Below are positions 7,683 through 18,400 of a stretch of 64,000 bases of DNA, piece after piece. Position 1 is the stretch's first letter. Every line of letters begins with the position of its first letter. The notes beneath the pieces were generated by a model that saw only the letters and a list, made by a program, of their open reading frames with translations, searched no databases and was not told the origin of the DNA. Position numbers and translations under genes: made by a program. The stretch is from Balneolaceae bacterium (GTDB lineage Bacteria; Bacteroidota; Rhodothermia; Balneolales; Balneolaceae): contig JAXHMK010000022.1 in NCBI GenBank assembly GCA_034521495.1, positions 186,001 to 250,000 on the forward strand. Reading direction: 5' to 3'.

Positions 7683-10620
7683 ATGAAAAAAACTCTTCAA
7701 ATAGTACTGTTTATCTTCTTTTTTTCATCTGACCTTTTTGCCCAAGGCTTTAACATTTTCAACAGCCGAAATCACCCTCACCTGGATTGGCAGGTTGTTG
7801 AAACGGAGCACTTTAAAATCATCTATCCCGATCGAATATCGGGGATTGAAACACTTGCCGGAACGATTGCAGAAGAATCCTACGATGCACTTTCCAAAAA
7901 TATGGGCGTAACCTTTACAGAGAAGGTTCGCCTTTATCTTTCGGATGAAGACGAAATTGAAAACGGATTTGCTAATCCTATCGGCCGGGGATACTCCATG
8001 ATGTGGGTGAATGTGAATGGATTCAGAGCGGGTAGAAACGGAAGTGTAAAATGGTTGAGGCATGTGATTTCTCACGAGCTCGGCCATATTTTTCATTATA
8101 AAGCAGTATGGTCCGGTATGGGAATGCTGCAATACATCATTGCAACCCCTATCGAGCGGCATTGGACGGAAGGCCTGGCACAGTATGAAACAGAAGAGTG
8201 GAATTCGCAGCGGGGCGACCGCTGGCTGCGGAAAGGCGATTTTCGACAGCCGCCCGAATTTTCGGGATGGAAATTCAATTGAAAATGGCGCGTTGATGTA
8301 TGCCGTTGGAAATTCGCAACTGCGCTACTTCACGGAAAAATATGGCGACAGCACCTTGGTTGATATGCTCTCCTGGCGGGATAAAAAACTGGGACTACTT
8401 GAATATCACGATTTTGAAGAGTCGTTTGATGAATATGTAGACGGTGGTTACGATGCGTTTTACGAGGATTGGCGTAAACACATGAATATCTATTACAACA
8501 CGCTCGCCTCAGGTATGGAAAGAATCGATTCGTTGGACACAGATTCGTTTGAATTACCGGGCCAGTTCTATCTGGATATGAGTGTTAGTCCTGATGATAG
8601 CCTGATCGCAGTTCAATCCCTTCAATCACTGGCCAGGCCGGTCCGATCGCTTTATATCGTAAAGAACGATTCAACAAAAGAGAGTCGGAAAGTAGCTGAG
8701 GGAAATATAAACTACGATATGAGATGGAGTCGTGATGGCAGCTCACTTTATTATTCTCGCCTCTCAAGGGGAGAGTATTCATCTTTGTATAATGATGTGT
8801 ATCGGTTAAATATCGAAAGCGGTGAGGAAGAGCGGATCACCAAAAGCCGAAAAGCAGCCTTTCCCGCTCCGGGGCGGACCGGGGAGGAGATTGCCTACAT
8901 TGTAAATGAGGAGGGCACCGGGAATCTATTTGTCAGAGACCTGACGACGGGCAAGGAGGCACGAATCACAAATTACCAGGCCGATATTCAACTCAGTTGG
9001 CCAACCTGGTTAGCAGACAAAAACCGCTGGCTTCTCTATAAGTTTGATGAGGATCTGAATCGTCAATTTATTTTGTTGAATCCTGAAAATGGAGAGGAAA
9101 CCGTTCTTTTGGATGATGGAAAGGGCGATAATCACCGACCGATTGTAAGCCCAGACCATCAACAGTTTGCCTACAGTTCATTGGAAGATGAGGTGCCGAA
9201 TGTTTTTGTGTATGATTTTGAATCCGATTCATCCCGGCGCGTTACGAACCTCTTTACGGGCGGAGACCTGTACGGCTGGATTTCAGAAACCGATTCAGTG
9301 GATCACGAGCGCATCTTGATTGAGGCGAGCGAAACCAAGCGTCGCGATCATGCCTACTGGATTGATGTGAATCGAGAACCGGCATCGCAACCGGTTGAAG
9401 TTCCCGAAGCCTATTCAAGCTGGCGGTTAAAAACTCCCCCTAATGTCATTCCGTTTGATATAGAGGAAGATCCGTCTGTGGTAGTAAATCAGTATGAGTA
9501 CCGGCCGTTTCGTAACATCACGCATGCAGCGACAATTGCCCTTCCATATTATGCCGGGCCGGATCACTGGGGAATTGGCGGAACCACGAATTGGCTCGAA
9601 CCGATTGGAAAGCATCTGTTTACGGCTTTTGGATCGCTTTCATTTCCTAATACTCAGGAAAATTCGTACGGTGCCATCAATTACCAGAACAACCAGCTTT
9701 ACCCGAGTCTTACATTTTCGGCGTATAATCTTCCTGCAAATTCGCGCTTTTACGGCAGCCGCTATCTTGTAGAAAAACTAATTGGAGGAGAGGTCTCCGC
9801 AACTTGGCCGATCGATTATTTCAGTAAGTCGTATCAATCTTCATCTTTTACTGCTCGATTTCGTCATGTTCTTGTCAATCCGATCGATCGAGAGAAATTC
9901 GAAAACGGACCTCTGCTTCCAACGCCTGTAAAAGGACGCCAAACTGATCTGAAAATTGAATGGTCACTTCAAAAACAGAAACCGTGGAGAAATAATACCA
10001 TTCATCCATTGGATGGATATGGAATAAAAATGAGCCTGCTTGGGGCTGACAAAATATTGGGCTCGGATGTTCGCTATCTCGAAGCGGATCTCAATACGTA
10101 CGCAACGCTGCCTTCCATCGGAACTCAACGACTTTATCTCCAGGCACGATATCAACAGCAATGGGGAACCCCGTTTCCGCAAAATGATATTGGGTTGAGC
10201 CGGTACGACAACATCACCATTTCGCTGCCAGACCAGGTATTCGTTCAGTTTTTTAACGATTCGGAACGGGTTCGCGGTTATCGCAAATATGTGGCAGGAA
10301 ATCGAGTGCTGTTTGGGAGTGCTGAATACCGAATGCCGTTTATTCCATCCCTTCAAACCGAAATACTTGGGTTGATTCGGTTGGGAGCCACATCACTGAC
10401 TCTGTTCACAGATGGCGCCATTGTTGGCGATACCATTCAAGAAGATGGATCAACCAAGACCATTGATCGATGGGGAGCTGGTGCAGAGATTAAAAATGAG
10501 TTGCAAATTTTCGGGTTGAGCTTTGCACATTCTGTCGGTGTTGCACAACCGGTACATAATCTGTTTGAGGATGATTTTGTTGATCTATATTACCGGGTAA
10601 AAGCAGTGGTTCCGTTTTAG
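7683..10620 (+). pseudogene. Exported HEXXH peptidase / beta-propeller / beta-barrel protein, frameshifted
   Basis: A signal peptide (residues 1-20, ending LFAQ) is followed by a gluzincin-like peptidase domain with HVISHELGHIFHY (His131-Glu132-His135) and the downstream WTEGLAQYE glutamate (Glu163). Then come PD40/WD40-like repeats (motifs such as DMRWSRDGSSLYYSR, PIVSPDHQQFAYSS) and a C-terminal region of alternating aromatic strands with RGYRKYVAGNRVLFGSAEYR, like Omp85/surface-antigen barrels. The first frame stops at 8282; the rest runs in another frame from about 8235 to 10620. One extra base in CGGAAAGGCG near 8233-8240 explains it (WLRK then AIFDSRPNF). Restored length is about 980 residues. 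An outer-membrane protease-like role is inferred; sequence error and decay are both possible. Confidence 0.75.
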
Positions 10621-10659
10621 TCAGGTATGAGTACTGAGATATGAGATCCATAGAGCGAT

Positions 10660-10760
10660 TTTCTCGTTGTGAGATAGCGCGAGCGTCTCGCTCGTGCTCT
10701 GAAAATAGTCAAAAGCGAGATGACTTCGCCTCATGCATCTGAGATCAGATAGTACCAATC
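10660..10760. repeat. Intergenic palindromic repeat (GCGCGAGCG family)
   Basis: Between the converging genes ending at 10620 and 10809 lies GCGCGAGCGTCTCGCTCGTGC (about 10677-10697), itself palindromic, followed by AGCGAGATGACTTCGCC. It is the same family as at 22011 and 22096. No gene is seen here. Confidence 0.6.
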
Positions 10761-10808
10761 GCCAGCCGAGAATCAATCTCATATCTCACATCTCAAATCT
10801 CAACTCTG

Positions 10809-11192
10809 TCATTCATCAAGCTTATCCAACTTGTATTCAGAAAGTGCTACCCGGGCAGAACTGATTGATTGTTCTGCCTGATCCCTATGCTTTCGTTTTA
10901 TTTTCAATTCACAACGCCCTTGTTCAGATTCGGGTAGCTGTTCAAACGTTCGCATGGAACTTCCCTCGATTTTAACCGATGCCCCCCAAAGTCCTTTTTT
11001 GTAAGTAAGTGATTCAATTTCATCAAATGGAATATCGATCTCTTTCAAATCCGATTTGATAAATCCACCAAAGGCATCTTTGATCTCAAATTCAAGAACA
11101 AGTTTATTCTTTTTGATATGAATCAACCCCTGAGCTTCAGCAAAGCCGTGATTGACATTAGAGATATGAAATGGGATCGGCTTTTTCTGCAA
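10809..11192 (-). CDS. Hypothetical protein, 127 aa
   Basis: I do not recognise a named family. The protein is a run of alternating strands (GLIHIKKNKLVLEFEIKD, EIDIPFDEIESLTYKKG, ASVKIEGSS) ending in a charged helix (HRDQAEQSISSARVALSEYKL). That layout resembles a small PH-like domain. No signal peptide or membrane segment is seen. It faces away from the lamin-tail gene and converges on the peptidase gene. Confidence 0.65.
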   Translation of the reverse strand: MQKKPIPFHISNVNHGFAEAQGLIHIKKNKLVLEFEIKDAFGGFIKSDLKEIDIPFDEIESLTYKKGLWGASVKIEGSSMRTFEQLPESEQGRCELKIKRKHRDQAEQSISSARVALSEYKLDKLDE

Positions 11193-11517
11193 AATTTTAG
11201 AAACTGAAGTTAATATTGAGAGACAAAATAATTTTTTTTAAAGAAAAGTGAGAAAATTTTGTAAGGTTTTCCGCATTTATGGTTCATACTACTGAGAACA
11301 CGAACACAAAGAGAAAATTGAGAAGTGATTGAGCACACTTCTCAAGTCCTTCCGGGAGTTGTGGTGGATAACCGCAACTCCTGATTTTTTCGTTGAGTCA
11401 TTTCTTCATTTATAGTATGTTAATGTCAGATTTAACGATGTGTACCTGACTTTTTTGGGGGCTAAAACTGATTGATTTTTCTTTGATTTGGGTGTAGGCC
11501 CGGATTGATCAGTTTTT
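11193..11517. other. Intergenic stretch with three hairpins; possible small RNA or leader
   Basis: No ORF is credible. Hairpin one: TTGAGAAGTG (11318-11327) pairs perfectly with CACTTCTCAA (11336-11345). Hairpin two: GGAGTTGTGG (11355-11364) pairs with CCGCAACTCC (11372-11381) with one G-U pair and is followed by TGATTTTTTC, so it has intrinsic-terminator form. Hairpin three: AAAACTGAT (11464-11472) pairs with ATCAGTTTT (11508-11516) and ends in a T-run that touches the proposed TTG start at 11518. This may be a short transcript, an attenuator for the lamin-tail gene, or the end of an unknown RNA. Confidence 0.45.
11355..11390 (+). terminator. Intrinsic terminator-like hairpin
   Basis: Ten-pair stem GGAGTTGTGG / CCGCAACTCC with a short loop and the tail TGATTTTTTC. 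No gene ends just before it on this strand, so it would end an unannotated RNA or act as an attenuator. Confidence 0.5.
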
Positions 11518-11724
11518 TTGCAAAACGCGTATAGAATCTTTTCATCAGTAACAACTTACAGATCTGTTTTGAATCGAGGCGCTACTTTTCGAAGAATATT
11601 ACTTTTCATTTCGGTCATGCTGCTTGTTGGAGCAAACGCTGCCGCTCAGCAAACTGTATTAGAGGATGATTTTGAAGACGAAGACCTTACCCAAAATCCG
11701 GCATGGACCGGGGATGTTGGATGA
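11518..11724 (+). pseudogene. N-terminal fragment of the lamin-tail surface protein
   Basis: Encodes a basic N-terminus and a signal peptide (RRILLFISVMLLVGANAAAQ) followed by QTVLEDDFEDEDLTQNPAW, the usual start of a concanavalin-like domain in Bacteroidota surface proteins. The frame stops at 11722-11724. It belongs to the same gene as 12405-19010; the stretch in between is broken by several frame shifts. The TTG at 11518 is the only early start in frame that gives a full signal peptide, but the hairpin touching it makes the start uncertain. Confidence 0.7.
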
Positions 11725-12404
11725 TTTTACTTACAGATGAAGATAATGGGAATAATCTTCTAAGATTGAATTTGTCAGACGAAGGTACTACTCCATCTAC
11801 GTACACAAATCAGACCACCATCATAGCGGCGCTTGGGAATTGTTTGTTGATCTGAAGTATCCAACCATCAGGATCTTTCAACCGTGTTTACGTGAAATTT
11901 TCTTGATCGCAGATCAGACGGACTGAATATTCTGATGACGAGATGTAAATGGTTACGCGATAAGATATGGAGAAGGTGGATCAGACGACCGTTTCAGACT
12001 TCTGAGATATACAAACGGAAGTGATGTTACAGAAATTTTGGCAGGAACATCAGACATATCATTGGATGGACCAGGATATCAGGTCAGAGTAACCAGAGAG
12101 CGACATCTGGTGACTGGGAATCTGTATTAGTCTTCAGTGATATGGCTAGTAGTTCAACACAGTTTGGCTGATTCGTAAACGGCAATTGATAACACTCATA
12201 CAGACCTCAAGTTATTCTGGAATTTTATCTGCGAATACACTTCCGCTCGATGCCGATAAATTTTTCTTTGATGATATATGCTATCAGAAAGTTCAGAAGC
12301 CTTTTGCAGTGTAGCGTCTGCACACAGTAGCATCCGCAACCGAAATAGATGTCACCTTCAACTACCAAATCGATGATGGAACTATTGAGACGGGTGATTT
12401 TTCA
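11725..12404 (+). other. Frame-scrambled 5' coding region of the lamin-tail protein
   Basis: Meaningful peptide pieces occur in order but in changing frames: TDEDNGNNLLRLNLSDEG, then AWELFVDLKYP, then NGYAIRYGEGGSDDRFRLL through DISLDGPGYQVRVTRE, then ATSGDWESVLVFSDM, then SSYSGILSANTLPLDADKFFFDDI, then ASATEIDVTFNYQIDDG. At least eight single-base frame changes fall in about 600 nt, the last just after TAG 12312-12314. The pieces resemble a secreted lectin-like N-terminal domain. Such density beside 6.6 kb of clean frame suggests local sequence error more than decay. Confidence 0.7.
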
Positions 12405-15400
12405 GTGGATGGCGGGCTTGGAAATCCCACATCAGTTAGTCTGGAAGACGATTTTACGGTTCGGCTTTCGTACGGATCTGTTCTGCCGGATGGCAGCTAT
12501 ACCGTAACGGTCAACAATGTAGATAACATTTACGGCGGCACGATTCCTGCCAATTCAGGAGCGAATTTTTCAGTCTCCAATCCATTTGATGTCGCTTCTG
12601 TTGATGTGGAAACAGCCAGTCGCATCTCTGTTGAGTTTACAGAACCACCGGATGAAACGTCATGGAGTTTAACTGATTTTGAGTTAACTGAAGACGGAAC
12701 TACCACGGGCGGTATCAACCCAACCTCTATCGACTACGATGATACCTCCGAACCCAACACCATCTACCTGAATTTGAGTTCTTCGTTAGCTATTGGTGAT
12801 TATGATCTTTCCATTCAGAATGTAACGAGCGCCAATGAATGGCCCATCGCTGGTCCTACGGAATTCGATTTCACAGTCTCGAATCCATTTTTCGTCACAG
12901 ATTTTGAATATCTAAGCCGCTCCGAGTTCGACATCACATTCTCGCAGGATGTAGATAATGCAACTCTTGATGAGGAGGATTTCGAAATCACAGATTTTGG
13001 TTCACCCAATAGTGTAAATCGTGAGGAGCCAAATCGTGTACGAATAATATACAGCGCGCCGATTGATGTAGGTGATCAGGAACTCATCATAAATAATGTA
13101 TCAAGCACTTCGGGCTGGGAAATTGAAACCAATACATCCGTAGAATTTACACTGTTTGATGAGTTTGAAAGCGGAGATCTGGTTATCAGCGAGTTTTATT
13201 ATCGTGTTCCCATCAGTTGGAGAACTTCTACATACGACCGCCCGCAGTATGTAGAGATCTATAACCGCGCGGATAAACTGCTGAATCTGCGGAATTTTAC
13301 CATCAACGATGAGAATATCAGTATTGATAAAGATCTGCCGATTGAATCCGGCGAATACCTTGTCATAACGCGAGGGGTTCCGGTTTTTGAGGATCAGTTT
13401 GGCGAGCGAAATTTTATAGAGGCTGATGAATTTCCAGAACTTGTTTTAACAACCTCGGATGATATTATTCTTGAAACGAATGAAGACGAAGAGGTAGAAT
13501 CCTTGACTTATGATGCCGGTGAATGGGGTGGGAATGAGATTTCGCTGGAGCGTTTTTCGTTTGATGTACCCGCTTCTTTTCGGGATAACTGGGCCGAATC
13601 GGAAGATGTTCTGACCGGCTCGCCGGGTCTGCCGAATACCATCACAGAACCCACCAATCCTCCCGAAGCGGTTGAAGCTTCGTTTCCCGCACCGCAAACG
13701 TTGCAAATCACATTTTCCAGAACACTTGCAGAAGATGCGGTTGACAACCTCGCCAACTTTACCCTGAACAATGGAGAAGTGATCAACAATGCAGAATTTA
13801 CCTCAGATCCCCGAACGCTCGAATTTGATCTGGATGACACGATGGAAGATCAGTTCGAATACACATTCAGCTATCAAAACGTAGAGGATATTTTTGGGAA
13901 TGAAGTCTCAGGCACACAGGAGTTTAATTTTACGTTTGAAAATCCATTTCGAATTCTGTCCGCTGAAGTGGAAAATGACACAAATGTTCTTGTTCAATTT
14001 ACACTTCCACTTCAGGTTTCAACTGTTCAGCGTACTGATTTTGAATTAGGTGACGGAACCGTTCCGACAAGTCGTGATTTTGTTAATTCAGAAACTGTTA
14101 GGCTCACCTTTAGCGATTCGTTCTCAACCGGCAGTTACGAAATTGTAGTCAACAACTTGGAGAGTTTAACGGAGGGCTGGCAGATAGAGAATAATTCCAC
14201 GGCCGAGTTTTTCCGGTTTGATGAGTACCAGGACGGCGACATTTTGATAACCGAATTTATGTACAATCCACCGAATGAATATCCTCAATATGTGGAGCTG
14301 TACAATCGGTCGAGCCGGTTTCTAACAATCAAAGATTTTGAACTTCTTCGGGCGGAAGGTTCAACAAGTTTAGGCGGAGCAATTACTGAATTCGACCAAC
14401 CTATTGAGCCGGGCGAATATCTCGTAATCACGGAAGATTCAGAACTTTTGGAGGATCAGTTTGGCTCGGGGCCTTGGTTTGAAATGACCGAATTTCCGGG
14501 ATTTACACAAACTGTATCAGACCAAATTCGTTTGCTTGATCCCGATGGAGATCCGGTAGAAACAATCGAATACGATCCGTCAACCTGGGGTGGTTCTGAC
14601 ATTGCTCTCGAACGGCGCAGTAATAGTGCTCCGGCAAATAATCCGAACAACTGGGGCGAATCGCTGGATGAGGATCTGGGCACTCCCGGCGAGGATAACA
14701 CAGTCAGTCCGGATGATGGGCCGGCTCTTGTATCCGCGGCGTTTGTGGATGCAGAAACGGTTTTGGTCACTTTTACCGGATCGCTGGACACGGATGCAAT
14801 TTCAACAGGAAATTTTGACATCAACAGAAGTCCCTCCATCAATGGAGTGACATTCATCAACTCAACACAGGCAGAACTTTCTTTGGATGAGGAGATGAAT
14901 TCAGGGCAATCCTACACAATTACGGTCACCAATATTCCCGACATTTTTGGCAACGAACTGGATGAAGATCAGGCCTCTTTCACCTACTATTTTGTGGAGA
15001 CTGCCGGTCCGGGAGATATTGTTATTAATGAGTTTATGTACGATGAACCGGATGGTTATACGGAGTATGTGGAACTTTATAATGTGAGTGATAAGGTATT
15101 CAATCTTTCCGGTTGGCAACAGGCGAATGATACCGGAACACGCCGGGTGCTGACCGAAGAGCAGGTCTATTTCCCGCCCGGATCATATATGGTAATTTTG
15201 CCAAATGAAGAACTGCTCAGCATTTTTCCTGATATCGATTTTCTCAATGCAGGGAGCAGCTTGCCGGCACTGAAGAACAGTGGGGATGAGATTGTAATTA
15301 CCAATGCCGAGAATGTAACGCTTGATTCACTCCGATATAGCTCAGAATGGGGCGGAGATGAAGTGGCGCTCGAACGTATTGATACCGATGCAATCAGCTC

Positions 15401-18400
15401 CGATATTAACAACTGGGACGAATCTCTGGCGGTACTTAAAGGGACTCCGGGTGAAGAGAACTCTGTAGATGTCGATACGGATGGCCCGCAGCTTCTGAGT
15501 GCCGATTTTATCAACCAGGAAAGTATCAGGGTCAGCTTTTCCGGCGCACTTAACCGATCAGAAATTTCAAGAGGAAACTTTGACCTCAGCGGCGGTATTT
15601 CCATTGATGAAGTCACATTTACCAGCAGTACGGAAGCCGTTCTGTTTTTGGATGAATCCCTGAATTCAGGTCAGACCTACACCGTTTCGGTCAATGATAT
15701 TCCCGATATATTTGGCAATGAACTGGAACAAGCATCCGTCTCTTTCACCTACTATCTGATTGAAACAGCTGAACCGGGCGATGTCGTGATCAACGAAATT
15801 ATGTACGACGAGCCGGAAAATTACACCGAGTATATCGAGTTGTATAATGTGAGTGATAAAGCAATTGATCTGGCAGGCTGGCAGCAGGCGAATGATACAG
15901 CGACGAGAAATACGCTCACAGAAGAGCAAAAAATACTGCCGCCAAATTCCTACATCGCCATTCTGCCGAATTTCAATCTCCTGAATATCTTTCCTGATAT
16001 CCCTCACCTCAATGCCGGTACGGGACTCTCAACCCTGAAAAATGGTGGGGATAATGTGGTGGTTGCTAATGCTGACGGTGTGATTATTGACTCTTTACGA
16101 TACAGTCCGGAGTGGGGCGGCGATGACGTTTCGCTGGAGCGGCGGCGGGCCAATCGATCCTCACTCTATTCAGAAAACTGGGCTGATTCACCAAGCGATC
16201 AATTTGGAACACCTGGAATGCCGAATGAAGTAGAGAGCGATTTCAATTTTACAGCGACAGATGTTCGGGCGTTATCACCAACATTGGTTCGGGTTGAATT
16301 TAATGCAAATGTAAGAGACAGCGATGTTGACCCCGCATTTTTTGCAGTAGACGGCACCAATCCAAATTCAGTTTCTGAGGAAACGAATCGAATTCTACTC
16401 CTTGAGTTTTCTGATCCGCTGGAAAGTGGTCAGCAAACGTTGGAGATTGATGATGATTTGAGATCGGCGAGTGGATTTTCAGTCGGTGAGACATTGGAAA
16501 TTCAGTTTACGGTTTTCGATGCATTCAGTGGTGGAGATATTGTCATCAACGAATTTATGTATCGCCCACCATCCGGCTATGTGCGGTATGTGGAACTGGT
16601 GAACACTTCAAACAAACTGCTAAATCTTAGAAACTGGCGGTTACAGCGCAGGGATGTTTCCGGGGATTCGGAGCGGATTATATCTGAGGATGATTTGGCA
16701 CTGGAACCCGGTGAACTGGTTGTATTGTCTGAAGATTCGGAGGCTCTGGAAGAGATTTTTGGTGAACGAAATTTCTTTGAACTTTCCAGTTTCCCGAGTC
16801 TCACAGTGACCGTGGCCGATCAAATTCGTCTTTTTACAAACGAAGATGCCCTTGCCGATTCACTTCAATATGAACCTTCGGAGTGGGGAGGAAATGGAGT
16901 AGCTTTGGAGAGGTTGAGCCCAAATGTTTCGTCCACCTTTCAGGAAAACTGGGCCGAATCACCCAATGAATTACTGGGAACACCGGGACTGCCGAATGAA
17001 GTAGAGCTCGATTCAAGTCCGCCTGAAATTGTGAGAGCAGTTCAGTATCAGGACCAGGGATTTGTGCTGACCTTTAATGAGCGCCTCAACAGCAACCAGG
17101 CAACAGACGATGAAAACTACAGTATCACACCAAATTTGCCAATCTCAATGATTGCACTGGATCAGAACGAAGTGATTCTCTTTGCCGGAGAGGAATTGGT
17201 GAACGACCAGATATATGAGATTACAGTCAGCGGAATAAGCGATATTTTTGGAAATGAGATTGAATCTGTAACCGTATCCATTCGATATCTCGAATTCGGA
17301 GATGTAGCACCTGGTCAGGTTGTGATTAACGAAATTATGTATGAACCGTCCGATGGATCGGGTGCAGAATTTATCGAGATATTCAATCGAACAGATGCAA
17401 ATTACGATTTGACCGGCTGGCTGTTGGGAGATTCAACAGATGAAACCGAAATACCTCGGGGCGTTTTGATTCGTGAAAATGAAACTTTGGTGTTTACCGA
17501 TTCTCAATCGTTTGCATCCGAATCCAACAAGTTCGTTTTCATTTCAAATTTTCAATCGCTCAACAACAGCGGCGATGCTGTTATATTGAAAAATACAGCT
17601 GGTATAGTGATTGACAGCCTGTTCTATCAAGCCGACTGGGGAATTGATGAACCCGGAATTTCACTGGAGAGGAAAGATCCGGCGGGCCTGTCAACCGACC
17701 CCGGAAATTGGGCATCCAACACCTCAGAGAGGGGTTCCACACCAGGCCAGGAAAACAGTGTGTTTGAAATTGATGAAATGGCCCCGGAAATCATCTTTGC
17801 CAATTTTATTCATCCCGATTCGATTGAGGTTGAGTTCAACGAATATGTGGAAATTACATCGAGTGAAGGCGATCAAATGGTGAAAGGGGGAGGGTTTAAA
17901 AAACAATCACAAACCAACGCACAATTTCTTTTGAATGGCACGCCGTCGGATCTACTTTTTTACGATGAAGATTCAGGAGACCGTGTCATCCTGGACGGAT
18001 CGGTCGTTTCCCAGGGAGAAGAAATTACTGTAAGTGTAGAAAATCTGGGTGATTACAAAGGCAACATCGCAAACCGTTTGGAACAGTCGATAGCCCAGCC
18101 CATTTCTGAGGGAGATATCATTTTTAATGAAATTATGTTTGATCCGATTTCTGATGAGCGCGACGGTTTGCCGGACCAATCCCAGTATATAGAAATTTAT
18201 AATCGTCGACCCTATGCTATTTCACTCGAAGGATTTGTTCTGCATGATGAACCGGATGAAGATGGTGATATTTCTATTATTGAGCCGATCCGAAGTAATC
18301 GTCAGTGGCTGCCGGCAAATGGCTACGCGCTGATCTATCCCGAACCGGATGATGTTCCGTTTTCGAACAGCCGGGCTGCAGAGTTCTTTGATCTGTCCGG

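Noticed and set aside
14590-14850. Long alternative frames inside the lamin-tail gene on both strands
   Set aside because: They are shadows of a repetitive coding sequence with biased codons; the main frame has clear domains throughout.
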